A DNA stretch of 64,000 nucleotides from Paracoccaceae bacterium (GTDB taxonomy: Bacteria; Pseudomonadota; Alphaproteobacteria; Rhodobacterales; Rhodobacteraceae): the NCBI GenBank assembly GCA_020425085.1, contig JAGQRW010000007.1:124001-188000 (forward strand), read 5' to 3'. The notes beneath the pieces were generated by a model. That model did no database searches. It worked only from the letters and a program-made list of their open reading frames with translations, and was not told where the DNA came from. Position 1 is the stretch's first letter. Each line of letters begins with the position of its first letter. Both the position numbers and the translations under genes were made by a program. This document shows, in pieces, positions 8,584 to 18,375 of this stretch.

Positions 8584-10029
8584 TCAAACCAGTTCGCGGC
8601 CCAAGGCAAGCACGGTATCAGCCAGCAGGTCAAGATCGGCAAACTGGGTGCGGTGGTTGGTGATATTGACTCGGATCGCCAGCCTGCCGTCGATTTTGGT
8701 GGTCGAAGGCGCTGCCACACCGGTTTCCTGCAGTCGGATCACGATCTCACCATTGATCCGGTCCAGCCGGGTTTCATCCAGACCGCCGGGGTTGAAGCGA
8801 AAACAGGTGATGTTCAGGGCGGTTGGTGCCAACCCCTCAAGCTCGATTTCGGCAGCAACGCGGGTAGCCAGATGTTGGGCTTGCAGGCAGTTCTGGGCGA
8901 TCTGCGCGCCGATCCGTTCCAGGCCGAAATGCGCCATTTGATACCAGATTTTCAGCGCCCGAAACCCACGCGACAGTTCCGGGCCGTATTCGCAAAACCA
9001 CGGATTGCCCGCCGCCAACCCTCGGTTCGCAGCACCAAGATAATCCGGGCGCTCGGAAAAGGCCTGGCGCTGATCCTCGGCATTTCGTACCAGAACCATG
9101 CCGGCGTCGTAATTCACATGCATCCATTTGTGAAAATCAAAAGCCAGCGAATCCGCCTTTTCGATCCCGGCCAACAGCGGTTTCAAAGGATTCGACAGAA
9201 CTGCCAACGCACCGAAAGCGCCATCCACATGCAGCCAAAGGCAGTGCTTTTCGGCGATTTCGGCAAGCGCGTTCAACGGGTCGATTGAACCGACATTGAC
9301 CGACCCTGCTGTTGCGATGATGCAAAAGGGGGTGATACCGTTTGCAAGATCGCCAATGATGGCCGCTTCCAGTGCTTTGGGGTCCATCCTGAAATCAGCG
9401 TCAACCGGGATGGGACGCAAGGCGTTCTTGCCCAAGCCCAGGATATCGAAACTGCGGGCAATGCAGCTATGCGCCTCAGCCGAAGCATATCCGACCAGCG
9501 GTTTTTCCATCGCCGCCAATCCCTGATCGCGCAATTCCGTACCGCCACATTTGTTCAGTGCCGTTTTCAGCGCAATCAGCGTTGCCATCGAGGTGCCGGA
9601 AACCACCAGTCCGCCCGCCGTATCGGGCAAGCCGAAAACGCAGCGACACCAGTCGATTACCTGTTTTTCCACCTCATTGGCCAAATGATCGCGCCCGCCG
9701 AGATTGGCGTTCATGGCCGCAGTAAAAATGTCAGGGATAAGCCCCTGTACGGTTCCGGACCCATGCACCCAACCGAAGAATCGCGGATGGGTATTGCCGA
9801 TGTCATAGGGCAAAAAATCGCGCACTATCCTTTGGTTCAGGCTTGCAATATCGCTGCCCATTATTGGCAGTTCCGCGCCAAGCGAGGCGCGGATATCATC
9901 TGGCACGCGCTGCCATACCGGCAGGTTGCCTCGTGTTTCCAGATGGCTGATCGCGTTATCCAGTGCGTCGTGGGCAAGCTTGCGGAAATCCTGCCAGTCC
10001 TCTGGCTCCAGTGTTGAATTCCGGTCCAT
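8584..10029 (-). CDS. PLP-dependent group II decarboxylase (aromatic-L-amino-acid decarboxylase type)
   Basis: A 481-residue member of the DDC/GAD-type group II decarboxylases, which use pyridoxal phosphate to decarboxylate amino acids. Visible landmarks are NTHPRFFGWVHGSG near 79-92, SGTSMAT (144-150), the cofactor-binding HVDGAFG (267-273), and the Schiff-base lysine in FDFHKWMHVNYD (Lys301). The start at 10029 (MDRNSTLEPEDW) avoids an unconserved 34-residue extension. The family is often annotated as aminotransferase class V-like in this group, and the substrate (aromatic amino acid or other) cannot be told from sequence alone. It is a single gene, convergent with asmA by a 3-base gap. Confidence 0.88.
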   Translation of the reverse strand: MDRNSTLEPEDWQDFRKLAHDALDNAISHLETRGNLPVWQRVPDDIRASLGAELPIMGSDIASLNQRIVRDFLPYDIGNTHPRFFGWVHGSGTVQGLIPDIFTAAMNANLGGRDHLANEVEKQVIDWCRCVFGLPDTAGGLVVSGTSMATLIALKTALNKCGGTELRDQGLAAMEKPLVGYASAEAHSCIARSFDILGLGKNALRPIPVDADFRMDPKALEAAIIGDLANGITPFCIIATAGSVNVGSIDPLNALAEIAEKHCLWLHVDGAFGALAVLSNPLKPLLAGIEKADSLAFDFHKWMHVNYDAGMVLVRNAEDQRQAFSERPDYLGAANRGLAAGNPWFCEYGPELSRGFRALKIWYQMAHFGLERIGAQIAQNCLQAQHLATRVAAEIELEGLAPTALNITCFRFNPGGLDETRLDRINGEIVIRLQETGVAAPSTTKIDGRLAIRVNITNHRTQFADLDLLADTVLALGRELV

Positions 10030-10182
10030 GTCCAAGATCCTTTGCTCTGCGCGGTAATGTTTGGCACCGCGCTTATCAGGTCGCAAGTGGCATGGACCTT
10101 GCAGGAATGTCGTTTTGAGGGATGACGCCACCGTTTTCGGCGACTAGGAAAGTCTGATCAGAGGCGAAAATGCAGGCGGATC

Positions 10183-12198
10183 ATGGCAATTCTATTGGGG
10201 GTTGATACAGGCGGCACATATACCGACGCGGTTCTGCTGGAGGATGAGGAGCGGGTTCTTGCCACCGCCAAAGCCCTGACCACGCGGCACGATCTGGCGG
10301 TCGGCATCGGGCAGGCAATCCACGCGGTTCTGGACAAGAGCGGCATTGATCCGGCGGAAATCGCGCTGGCGTCGCTGTCAACCACCCTGGCCACCAACGC
10401 GCTGGTCGAGGATCAGGGCGGGCGGGTTGCGCTGATTGCCATTGGGTTTGATCCGGCCGACCTGAAACGTCAGGGGCTGGAAGAAAGCCTGCGCGGTGAT
10501 CCGATATTCCTGATCCGGGGCGGTCACGGGCATTCTGGTGAAAGGCTGGCCGAACTGGATGTTGCCGCCCTGAACCACGCACTGGACGGGATCGGCCAAG
10601 GGATAAGCGGTTTCGCGGTGGCAGGTCAGTTTGCGACGCGCAACCCGGAACATGAACTGGCGGTGCGCGATTTGATTATCGCGCGCACCGGCAAACCGGT
10701 ATCGTGTTCACACGACCTTAGCGCCCGCCTGAACGGGCCGAAACGCGCCATGACGGCGGTTCTGAATGCGCGCCTGATCGGCATGATCGACCATCTGATT
10801 TCCGCCGCCGAGGGGCTGCTTGTGTCGATGGGTATCGACGCACCCTTGATGGTGGTGCGCGGCGACGGGGCGCTGATCTCATCGGCGATGGCACGGCTTA
10901 AGCCGATTGAAACCATCCTTTCCGGGCCTGCCGCCTCGTTGGTCGGGGCGCGGTGGCTGACTGGCGAAACCGATGCCATGGTGTCCGATATCGGCGGCAC
11001 CACCACCGACATCGCCATTCTTCGCGGCGGCAAGCCAACCATTGATGCCGAAGGTGCCCGAGTCGGCGGCTTTCGCACCATGGTCGAGGCGGTCGCCATG
11101 CGTACCCACGGCCTTGGCGGCGACAGTGAGGTGCATATGGTGCAGAGGGGCCTTTCGGCGGGGCTGCGTCTGGGACCAAGGCGGGTATTGCCGGTATCGC
11201 TTTGCGCCATGGACTGGCCGGAAATGGTGCATGAGGTGCTCGACCGTCAATGCGCCTCGGAACGGGTGGGCGAATATGATGGGCGTTTCATTGTGCCGAT
11301 GAAGATGCGCCACAGTTTTGCGGATGGATCAAGCGAGCGTGAGCAGTGGCTGCTGGAAAAGCTGGAGGACCAAGCCAAACCCATGAACCGGATCATTTCC
11401 AGCCGCATGGATCTGATGACGCTGGAGCGGCTGGTGTCGCGTGGCCGGGTGATGGTGTCGGCGCTAACACCTTCGGATGCGTCGCATGTTCTGGGTCAAC
11501 AGGGCGGCTGGGATGCCGCGGCGGCCCGAAAGGCGCTGGCGCTGTTTGCACGGCAACGCACCGGCGGCGGTGTGGCGCAGGCGGCAAACGCCGAAGACAT
11601 GGCGCGTATGATCGTTGACCAACTGGTTGCCCAGACTACCGAGGCGCTGTTGATTTCGGCCTTTGCCGAAGATGGTGCCGATTGGGACGAAATCGCGCCC
11701 GAAACCCTTGCGCGGCACGTTCTGACCCGACAGGGCCTTGCCGGATACCGTGGATTGCTGGCGTTAAATACCCGGCTTGATTTGCCAGTGGTGGGGCTGG
11801 GTGCCTCGGCCCCGAATTATTATGGTGCCGTCGGCGAGCGGTTGCGGGCCAGGATGATCCTGCCGGATCATGCCGGGGTGGCGAACGCGTTGGGGGCAGT
11901 GGTCGGCCAGGTATCAATCCGTGTTGCCGGTTCGATTACCTGCCCGTCCGAAGGTTGCTACCGCGTGCATTTCCCCGATGGCCCCAAGGATTTCACATCA
12001 GAAGAAACGGCCATGTCGGCGCTGGAAAACGACCTGTCCGAGCGGGCGATGGCTGGCGCGAACGAGGCTGGCGCCGGCGAAGTGCGCCTGAGGATCGAAC
12101 GCGACCTCAGACGTTCCAGTATCGAAGGCCGCGAGGTTTTCGTCGAGGCATTGGTCCGGGCCATCGCCTCGGGCCGCCCAAGGATCGCGTTGGGCTGA
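10183..12198 (+). CDS. hydantoinase/oxoprolinase A-subunit family protein
   Basis: A 671-residue HyuA-type ATP-dependent amidohydrolase subunit. The N-terminal actin-like phosphate loop GVDTGGTYTD (6-15), the ATT-type STTLATNAL, and the second actin-like loop VSDIGGTTTDIAIL show the Hydant_A_N and hydantoinase_A domains. These enzymes cleave cyclic amides such as hydantoins or 5-oxoproline, normally with a HyuB partner. No HyuB gene lies beside it here: downstream is an unrelated A+T-rich gene, upstream is the divergent decarboxylase. Members of this single-subunit type are found in Rhodobacterales, and their substrate is not known. Confidence 0.85.
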   Translation: MAILLGVDTGGTYTDAVLLEDEERVLATAKALTTRHDLAVGIGQAIHAVLDKSGIDPAEIALASLSTTLATNALVEDQGGRVALIAIGFDPADLKRQGLEESLRGDPIFLIRGGHGHSGERLAELDVAALNHALDGIGQGISGFAVAGQFATRNPEHELAVRDLIIARTGKPVSCSHDLSARLNGPKRAMTAVLNARLIGMIDHLISAAEGLLVSMGIDAPLMVVRGDGALISSAMARLKPIETILSGPAASLVGARWLTGETDAMVSDIGGTTTDIAILRGGKPTIDAEGARVGGFRTMVEAVAMRTHGLGGDSEVHMVQRGLSAGLRLGPRRVLPVSLCAMDWPEMVHEVLDRQCASERVGEYDGRFIVPMKMRHSFADGSSEREQWLLEKLEDQAKPMNRIISSRMDLMTLERLVSRGRVMVSALTPSDASHVLGQQGGWDAAAARKALALFARQRTGGGVAQAANAEDMARMIVDQLVAQTTEALLISAFAEDGADWDEIAPETLARHVLTRQGLAGYRGLLALNTRLDLPVVGLGASAPNYYGAVGERLRARMILPDHAGVANALGAVVGQVSIRVAGSITCPSEGCYRVHFPDGPKDFTSEETAMSALENDLSERAMAGANEAGAGEVRLRIERDLRRSSIEGREVFVEALVRAIASGRPRIALG

Positions 12199-12333
12199 GG
12201 TTTTCGGTGTTGGGGAATGGGCGTTTGTTGGCGAGTGTTCGTCTCTCCTTGGTAGCAAAACCACCAAGAAAAGCGTCTACGATTCCGGGGGGGCACCTCA
12301 TGGCGCGGGATTTGTTGCGGGGAATCGCATTGT

Positions 12334-13317
12334 TTATTTTGCAATCCAAATCTTTTCATGCTTTTCGGGGTATGTCCCATTCGACAACCTTACTTCGGAT
12401 GATACATAGCCGCGCTGAACTGATTTCAGTCCTGCCCAATACTTCCGAAGGTCTCTTAGACGAGAATGATTTAAGTAATCGAGGTGGTGGCTTTCAAATG
12501 GATGCCCCTTGTTCAGCTTCAAAAATGAAACGAATCTGGGCGCTTCGCCTTTCACCTTCATGAGTTCATTGTGTGCTTCTTGGATCTGAAACATTGCTTT
12601 TTCGAAAATGCCCTCAGTTGCTTTTCGAAAATCGTCGTGACAACTGGCTAAGCACTCAACGAAACCGCGTGTAAAAAACTTCAAATCGAGGTGCTGATAT
12701 CCTAGCTTTTTGACTTCCTTCTTAGTGGTGGCTCTAATCTTGCGGGAATTGCAGAATTCCACTACCGAAATCTTGGGATCCACTGTAATCCGCTCGCGTG
12801 ACGGGCCTTCATCACGAATGTCCCCTGTTTCGGAATGTGCTGAACTGCCTAGGGTGATTGAATCCATCGGAAGCTGCTTGTGCAGCGCATGGTTTCGAAG
12901 CGCGTGCATGACTCTGTATTCAAGGCGGTTGTCAAACACTGAATGAAAGTTTGGTTCAAGATTGATTTCCGTCGCTGTCAGTTTTGACAGTTGTTTCATG
13001 CGCTGATGCAATTGTTCCTCATAGGCTCTGGAAGTAGTAAGCACTAAAATCAACTTGAGATTGACGATCTGCCTTGTTTCGTCGAAGAAACGGTGCATAT
13101 CACGTTGTATGTCAGGTTGGTAGTAATACCTGATCCCCACGCCAAGTAGACACTCTTCAAATTCCAGAAAAGCGTTTGCAAACAGTGTGAACGCTTCCTC
13201 GGTATCCCAAATAAGCTTGATTACCTCTTTGGCATGAAGCAATGCGTCGTAACGTGCCTCATCAATGTCAATACTGGACCCATTTAGAAAACTCTCTTTC
13301 AACTGAAATTCAGGCAT
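12334..13317 (-). CDS. unknown protein with a HEPN-like RX4H motif, probably horizontally acquired
   Basis: A 327-residue protein I do not recognise. It is soluble, mostly alpha-helical and Cys-poor, with no signal peptide or membrane segment. Residues 136-149 read VMHALRNHALHKQL, matching the R-N-x3-H (RX4H, Arg141 and His146) signature of HEPN ribonucleases inside a helix-rich stretch. Sampled composition is about 43% G+C (78 of 180 bases counted in three 60-base lines), well under its neighbours, which suggests transfer. It has no partner gene: the hydantoinase gene and a flavin reductase flank it, with 135 and 241 bases of non-coding DNA. An effector or defence role is possible but only inferred. 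Confidence 0.6.
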   Translation of the reverse strand: MPEFQLKESFLNGSSIDIDEARYDALLHAKEVIKLIWDTEEAFTLFANAFLEFEECLLGVGIRYYYQPDIQRDMHRFFDETRQIVNLKLILVLTTSRAYEEQLHQRMKQLSKLTATEINLEPNFHSVFDNRLEYRVMHALRNHALHKQLPMDSITLGSSAHSETGDIRDEGPSRERITVDPKISVVEFCNSRKIRATTKKEVKKLGYQHLDLKFFTRGFVECLASCHDDFRKATEGIFEKAMFQIQEAHNELMKVKGEAPRFVSFLKLNKGHPFESHHLDYLNHSRLRDLRKYWAGLKSVQRGYVSSEVRLSNGTYPEKHEKIWIAK

Positions 13318-13462
13318 GACACAACCTATTGATATTGAATTGTTTGCACCCGCAACTTGATCAAAAGTTAGATCAGGAGCAACTCAAAAAATGCGCACCG
13401 GCATTTTGGGAAAACCAGGGCGCAGGTATTCTGCCCGCTTTCGTGTGAGTGAACAGCCCAGC

Positions 13463-13513
13463 CGGTTAATGCATGGATCTGTTCGGGATTTCCTTGCATT
13501 AGCTCGGTTAACC
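13463..13513. repeat. inverted and direct repeats in an intergenic region
   Basis: TAATGCA (13467-13473) and TGCATTA (13495-13501) are exact inverted repeats. CGGTTAA occurs directly repeated at 13463-13469 and 13505-13511, and the second copy is part of the palindrome GGTTAACC (13506-13513). The site lies between the A+T-rich gene and the flavin reductase. It may be an operator or a scar of the insertion of the neighbouring foreign gene; neither is proven. Confidence 0.3.
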
Positions 13514-13558
13514 GCCCCCTGGGGCAGCCAGCCCCCAACGATGGCCAGTCAGGGTTGC

Positions 13559-14143
13559 CTAGTCGTCCGGTCGCGCCAGTTCGAACACCTCGCGCACCAC
13601 CGCGTAATCCCGATAGCCAAGCCGCGCCATCGGGTTAAACCGGGTCACGTCAAACCGGCCACGGACGATACATGCATCATCCAGATACACCCCCGTCACC
13701 TCGCCGAAAATCACATGGTTATCCTTGCCCTTGATTCGCCGGATTTCGGTCATTCGGCATTCCAGCGCGGCGGGTGCAGCGGCCACGCGCGCGCAATCAA
13801 TGGTTTCGCATTCCGCCTTTTCCAGCCCCACGGCAATAAATTCATCCACATCCGCAGGAAAACTCTCGGATGTGGCGTTCATCTGATCCAGCAACGCCTC
13901 AGACACGATATTTACGCAGAACACCCCGGTTTCAGCGATCTTTCTGATCGAATCCTTGTAGGCGATACTGGCGAACATCACCTGCGGTGGCTGATAGGCG
14001 ATGGCGTTGAAAAACGAATAGGGCGCGAGATTGTCGCTGCCATCCGTCCCGCGCGAAGAAATCCAGCCGATCGGGCGCGGGGTGACGATGGCGCCAAACG
14101 GCGAATGCGGCAGGCCGTGGCCAGCTTGCGGGCGATAAAACAT
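13559..14143 (-). CDS. flavin reductase family protein (FMN-binding split barrel)
   Basis: A 194-residue flavin-binding protein of the flavoredoxin/flavin reductase group. Landmarks are the TPRPIGWISSRG stretch near 21-32, NLAPYSFFNAIAYQPP, FCVNIVSE, and the C-terminal half with HVIFGEVTGVYLDD. Such proteins bind FMN and reduce flavin or an oxyanion substrate using NAD(P)H in the cytoplasm. The gene is transcribed alone, divergently from a GNAT gene with ~112 bases between them. The specific partner enzyme is unknown. Confidence 0.88.
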   Translation of the reverse strand: MFYRPQAGHGLPHSPFGAIVTPRPIGWISSRGTDGSDNLAPYSFFNAIAYQPPQVMFASIAYKDSIRKIAETGVFCVNIVSEALLDQMNATSESFPADVDEFIAVGLEKAECETIDCARVAAAPAALECRMTEIRRIKGKDNHVIFGEVTGVYLDDACIVRGRFDVTRFNPMARLGYRDYAVVREVFELARPDD

Positions 14144-14255
14144 GGCTTTTCCTATCTATCGGCATTTGCCCCCTGACTAGCTGCATGCTAAAAAGATAGA
14201 AAGGCAAAACAGGTTTCGTGCTGGCGAAACACACTTGATCGGGTGACGCCAACGA

Positions 14256-14747
14256 ATGTTCCGCCTTTCCCCTGAAACGCCCGAAGACAAGGACGAGGTC
14301 GAATATCTCTATGACCTCACCTTTGCGCCGGGGCGGGGGGCGCTAAGCTCCTATCGTTTGCGCGAAGGGGTGGCGCAGGTGCCTGAACTGTCGCTGCTGG
14401 CGCGCGATGAATACAACACATTGGCGGGTGCTATCCGCTATTGGCCGATAAAGATCGGGCCGAAGGGTCATGAGGCCCTGTTGCTTGGTCCGGTGGCGGT
14501 GCATCCAACCCATCAGGGCGAAGGTCTTGGGGCGTTGCTGATCGGAGAAAGTCTGTCTCGGGCCCGTGTTTTGGGTTGGCAGCGTGTCATCCTGATCGGT
14601 GATCAACCTTATTACGGCCGTTTTGGTTTTGAACGCTGCCGCGCCATCCATTTTCCACCCCCCACCAACCCGGAACGCCTGTTGTCAAAGGAACTGGTTG
14701 CAGGGGCGATGAAAGGGGTGCGTGGCATGGTACGCAAATTCGCCTGA
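14256..14747 (+). CDS. GNAT family N-acetyltransferase
   Basis: A 163-residue acetyltransferase of the YhbS-like type. The acetyl-CoA motif A is seen as LLGPVAVHPTHQGEGLGALLIG, followed by LIGDQPYYGRFGFE, which is the hallmark C-terminal segment of this subgroup. The reaction is transfer of an acetyl group from acetyl-CoA to an amine; the substrate is not predictable. It ends 21 bases before the convergent ptsP gene. Confidence 0.88.
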   Translation: MFRLSPETPEDKDEVEYLYDLTFAPGRGALSSYRLREGVAQVPELSLLARDEYNTLAGAIRYWPIKIGPKGHEALLLGPVAVHPTHQGEGLGALLIGESLSRARVLGWQRVILIGDQPYYGRFGFERCRAIHFPPPTNPERLLSKELVAGAMKGVRGMVRKFA

Positions 14748-14768
14748 CTCCGAATGCCGGCCAGCGGC

Positions 14769-17012
14769 TCAGAGTGTGGTCAGCCAGTGTTCCACCGCCC
14801 CCCGGACCGATTGCGCCCCCGATGTGCGCGCCATGTCGATGACCGCCCGCACTTCGCCAAGATCGACCCGGCGCAGCATATGCTTGACCGGCCCGATCGA
14901 GGCCGGGCGCATCGACAGTGATTTCAGCCCCATCGCGGCAAGGCACAAGGCCTCGACCGGGCGGCCCGCATCTTCACCACAGAATGAAACCGGTGTTCTG
15001 TTCTGATCGCAGCGCGCAACGATCTGTTCAAGAAAGGTCAGAAAGCTGACATTCAGCGTGTCATATCGGCGGCGCACCCGTTCATTTTCCCGGTCGGCGG
15101 CAAAAAAGAACTGTTTCAGGTCATTGCCGCCGATGGAAATGAAATCGGCCATTTCAAAGAACTGGTCCGGCGCGAATGCCAGCGATGGGGTTTCCAGCAT
15201 GGCACCGATCTCGATCTTGTCCGGCACATTATGTCCAAGGCGACGTTCGCGCGCCACTTCGTCAAAAACAGCTTGCCGCGCCTGGCTGAATTCCTCCATC
15301 TGGGCAACGAACGGGAACATGATGGTCAACGCCCGACCATCCGCCGCGCGCAACAGCGCCTGCAACTGCATGCGCATCACGCCCGACTTGTCCAGCGCCA
15401 GCCGGATCGCCCGCCAGCCCATGGCCGGATTGGGTTCATCCTCGCGTTTCATATAGGGAAGCACCTTGTCCGAACCGATATCAAGGGTGCGAAACACGAT
15501 CCTTCTGCCTGCCGCTCGGTCCATGATCCGCTTGTATAGACTGGCCAGATCGGATCGGCGCGGCATGGTGTTGCGAATGAGGAACTGCAATTCGGTACGA
15601 AACAGGCCAACCCCTTCGGCACCCGAGTTTTCCAGACTGGGCAGATCGGCCATCAGGCCCGCATTCATGTGCAAATGGATGGTTGTCCCGTCAACCGTGG
15701 TGGCTGGCTTGTCACGGATCGAGCGGTATTTTTCCTGGGCCACCTCCTGCATGGCGATCTTGTCGCGAAAGGCGGCAGTAAGGGCTTCGTCGGGCCTGAG
15801 ATGCGCAAGCCCCTGATCGCCATCGACCAGGATCAGATCACCGTTCAGCGCCTCACGCGTGATCTTTTCCGCATGAATCACCAGCGGAATCGCCATCGCC
15901 CGCGCAACGATAGTCGCATGTGAGCCGACCGAGCCTTCCTCCAGCACGATACCTTTCAGTTTCTTGCCGTATTCCAGCAATTCGCCCGGCCCGATATTGC
16001 GTGCTACCAGAATGGCATCATCCGGTATTTCACGCGATCCATTATGCCCCTGACCGGTCAGCAGCCGAAGCAGGCGATTGGAAAGATCGTCAAGGTCGTG
16101 CAACCGTTCCCGAAGATAAGGATCGGGCACCCGCGCCATGCGTATCCTGGTGGCCGATTGTTCCTTTTCCACCGCAACCTCGGCGGCAAGGCCGGAACGG
16201 ATGTCTTCCTCCATCCGCCTCATCCAGCCTTTGGAATTGGCGAACATGCGGTATGCCTCCAGCACCTGCCGGTGTTCCTCATGCGCCGCCCCGACCTGGC
16301 TGTTCAGCATGTCGTCGACATCGCCCTTGAGGGTGTCCATCGCTTCATGCAGACGCAAAATTTCCGCGTCCGGGTCGTCGGCAACCGGGTTGGCAATGAC
16401 GATATGCGGATCATGCAACAGGACGTGGCCAGCAGCGTTGCCTTCCTGTGCGACGCCACCGCGAAACATCACGGGTTGCTGGTGCAGCGCGGACAGGGCG
16501 GCACCTTCGCCGACAAAGGCGCCTAGCTCGGTCATTTCGGCGATCACCATTGCCACCACTTCCAGGCCATAGGTCTCGTCGTCGGTAAATTCGCGTGCCT
16601 TGCGGTTCTGAACCGCCAATACACCGCGCATTTCCCCAAGACGCTGGATCGGCACCCCAAGGAACGAGGAATAAATCTCTTCACCGGTTTCGGGCATGTA
16701 GCGAAATCCGGGTTCGCTGGTGGCGTTTGGGGTGTTGATCGGCCGCGCCTCTCGGGCGACGCGCCCGACGATGCCTTCACCGATCCTCAGGCGGGTCTTG
16801 TGCACCGATTCTGGGTTTAGACCTTCGGTGGCGCAGAGTTCCAGCGTTTCGGGGTCGCGCAATAGGTAGATCGAACACACTTCGGCCCCCATCGAATCAG
16901 CGATCAGATGGGTAATGTTGTCCAGTCTCTCCTGACCCGCACCTTCAAGCGCCAGAGTGTCGCGCAGGCGTTTCAGCAGATTTCGGGACTTCAATCCTGT
17001 TGATTCGGCCAT
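14769..17012 (-). CDS. ptsP: phosphoenolpyruvate-protein phosphotransferase, nitrogen-type EI (EI-Ntr)
   Basis: A 747-residue EI-Ntr that passes phosphate from PEP to NPr in the nitrogen-related phosphotransferase relay. Order of parts: GAF domain (about 20-165), EI N-terminal helical region (about 180-320), phospho-His domain with GSHATIVARA (active His365), and the PEP-binding C-terminal barrel with GLFRTELQFL, RTLDIGSDK and FSIGGNDLKQF-like motifs (the last as FISIGGNDLKQFFF). The start at 17012 (MAESTGLKSR) follows the lysC stop by 13 bases, so lysC and ptsP are probably one transcript, as in other Rhodobacterales. Membership in EI-Ntr rather than sugar EI follows from the GAF domain. Confidence 0.95.
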   Translation of the reverse strand: MAESTGLKSRNLLKRLRDTLALEGAGQERLDNITHLIADSMGAEVCSIYLLRDPETLELCATEGLNPESVHKTRLRIGEGIVGRVAREARPINTPNATSEPGFRYMPETGEEIYSSFLGVPIQRLGEMRGVLAVQNRKAREFTDDETYGLEVVAMVIAEMTELGAFVGEGAALSALHQQPVMFRGGVAQEGNAAGHVLLHDPHIVIANPVADDPDAEILRLHEAMDTLKGDVDDMLNSQVGAAHEEHRQVLEAYRMFANSKGWMRRMEEDIRSGLAAEVAVEKEQSATRIRMARVPDPYLRERLHDLDDLSNRLLRLLTGQGHNGSREIPDDAILVARNIGPGELLEYGKKLKGIVLEEGSVGSHATIVARAMAIPLVIHAEKITREALNGDLILVDGDQGLAHLRPDEALTAAFRDKIAMQEVAQEKYRSIRDKPATTVDGTTIHLHMNAGLMADLPSLENSGAEGVGLFRTELQFLIRNTMPRRSDLASLYKRIMDRAAGRRIVFRTLDIGSDKVLPYMKREDEPNPAMGWRAIRLALDKSGVMRMQLQALLRAADGRALTIMFPFVAQMEEFSQARQAVFDEVARERRLGHNVPDKIEIGAMLETPSLAFAPDQFFEMADFISIGGNDLKQFFFAADRENERVRRRYDTLNVSFLTFLEQIVARCDQNRTPVSFCGEDAGRPVEALCLAAMGLKSLSMRPASIGPVKHMLRRVDLGEVRAVIDMARTSGAQSVRGAVEHWLTTL

Positions 17013-17025
17013 CGGCCCCTGTTTC

Positions 17026-18264
17026 TCAGGCTGCGTTGTCCAGTTCGAACGCATCATGCAGGGCTTGCACGGCGAGTTCCATATATTTCCGATCGACCAG
17101 CACAGAAACCTTGATTTCCGAAGTGGTGATCACCTTGATGTTCACACCTTCGGCGGCCAGTGCTTCGAACATCCGTGCCGCAACCCCGGCATGACTGCGC
17201 ATGCCGATGCCGACCACGGAAATCTTGCAGACGTTTTTGTCTGCAATCAGGTCGCGAAAATTGATCGAGCCCTTGGCCTTTGCCGCCTCCATTGCCTTTT
17301 CGGCGCGCGCCACCTGATTGGTCGGGCAGGAAAAGGTCATGTCGGTGCGACCGTCCTCGGAAATGTTCTGCACGATCATGTCGACATTCACCCCGGCCTC
17401 GGCCAGGGGCATGAAGATGGCCGCTGCAATGCCGGGGCGGTCGGCCACCGACACCAGAGTCATCTTTGCCTCGTCGCGGGAATGGGCGACACCGGATACA
17501 ACGTTGCTTTCCATGATTTCCTCCTCATCGCACACCAGGGTGCCGGAAGTTTCGTTTGACTCTTCAAAGCTTGACAGAACACGCAGGCGAACCCTGTAAC
17601 GCATCGCCAGTTCGACCGAGCGGGTTTGCAGGACCTTTGCGCCAAGCGAGGCCAGTTCAAGCATTTCTTCATAGGAAATGCGGTTGAGCTTGCGCGCCTT
17701 GTCGGTGATCCTGGGGTCGGCGGTATAAACGCCGTCGACATCGGTATAGATATCACAGCGTTGCGCCTGCATCGCGGCGGCAAATGCGACCGCGGTCGTG
17801 TCCGATCCGCCGCGCCCCAGCGTGGTGATGCGCCCATCGGGCGCCAGTCCCTGAAAGCCGGCGACCACCGCGACCTTCATGCCTTCGGCGAATTTGGCAT
17901 CCAGGTTGGCCGTGGGAATATCCTCGATCCTGGCCGCACCATGTGCCGAGGTGGTTATTACCGGCACCTGCCAGCCCTGCCAGGAACGGGCGGGCACGTC
18001 GTATTCCTGCAATGCCAGCGCCAGAAGGCCGGCTGTAACATTTTCGCCCGATGACACGATCGCATCGTATTCGCGCGCATCATATAGCGGCGAGATGCTG
18101 TCGACCCAGCCGACCAGTTCATTGGTCTTGCCCGACATCGCCGAAACGATGACGATCACGTCAAAGCCATTTTCGACCTCGCGCTTCACTTTTCGGGCAA
18201 CATTCCTGATGCGGTCGATATCCGCCACGGATGTGCCACCAAATTTCATCACCAAACGCGGCAT
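17026..18264 (-). CDS. lysC: aspartate kinase
   Basis: A 412-residue aspartate kinase, the first step of the pathway to lysine, threonine and methionine. It has KFGGTSV (7-13) for ATP binding, the FRS-type VVAGFQG...GRITTLGRGGSDTTAVA catalytic stretch, and two C-terminal ACT domains (from about residue 265), including VGIGMRSHAGVAARMF. The length and the KFGGTSVAD start are those of the alphaproteobacterial single-function enzyme, which is usually feedback-inhibited by lysine and/or threonine. It precedes ptsP on the same strand with 13 bases between. Confidence 0.97.
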   Translation of the reverse strand: MPRLVMKFGGTSVADIDRIRNVARKVKREVENGFDVIVIVSAMSGKTNELVGWVDSISPLYDAREYDAIVSSGENVTAGLLALALQEYDVPARSWQGWQVPVITTSAHGAARIEDIPTANLDAKFAEGMKVAVVAGFQGLAPDGRITTLGRGGSDTTAVAFAAAMQAQRCDIYTDVDGVYTADPRITDKARKLNRISYEEMLELASLGAKVLQTRSVELAMRYRVRLRVLSSFEESNETSGTLVCDEEEIMESNVVSGVAHSRDEAKMTLVSVADRPGIAAAIFMPLAEAGVNVDMIVQNISEDGRTDMTFSCPTNQVARAEKAMEAAKAKGSINFRDLIADKNVCKISVVGIGMRSHAGVAARMFEALAAEGVNIKVITTSEIKVSVLVDRKYMELAVQALHDAFELDNAA

Positions 18265-18375
18265 CGTAACCCTTTCAACAAGGCCAGTTCATCTCGCGCT
18301 GCTTTCTAGGGCGCAGCACCGGCAAGAGCAAGAGGATCAATCGACCTTGCGGCGCATAGCGATGAGGCAATCGGT

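Noticed and set aside
13391-14176. A 261-codon plus-strand frame across the flavin reductase
   Set aside because: It is antisense to a gene with clear FMN-binding motifs.
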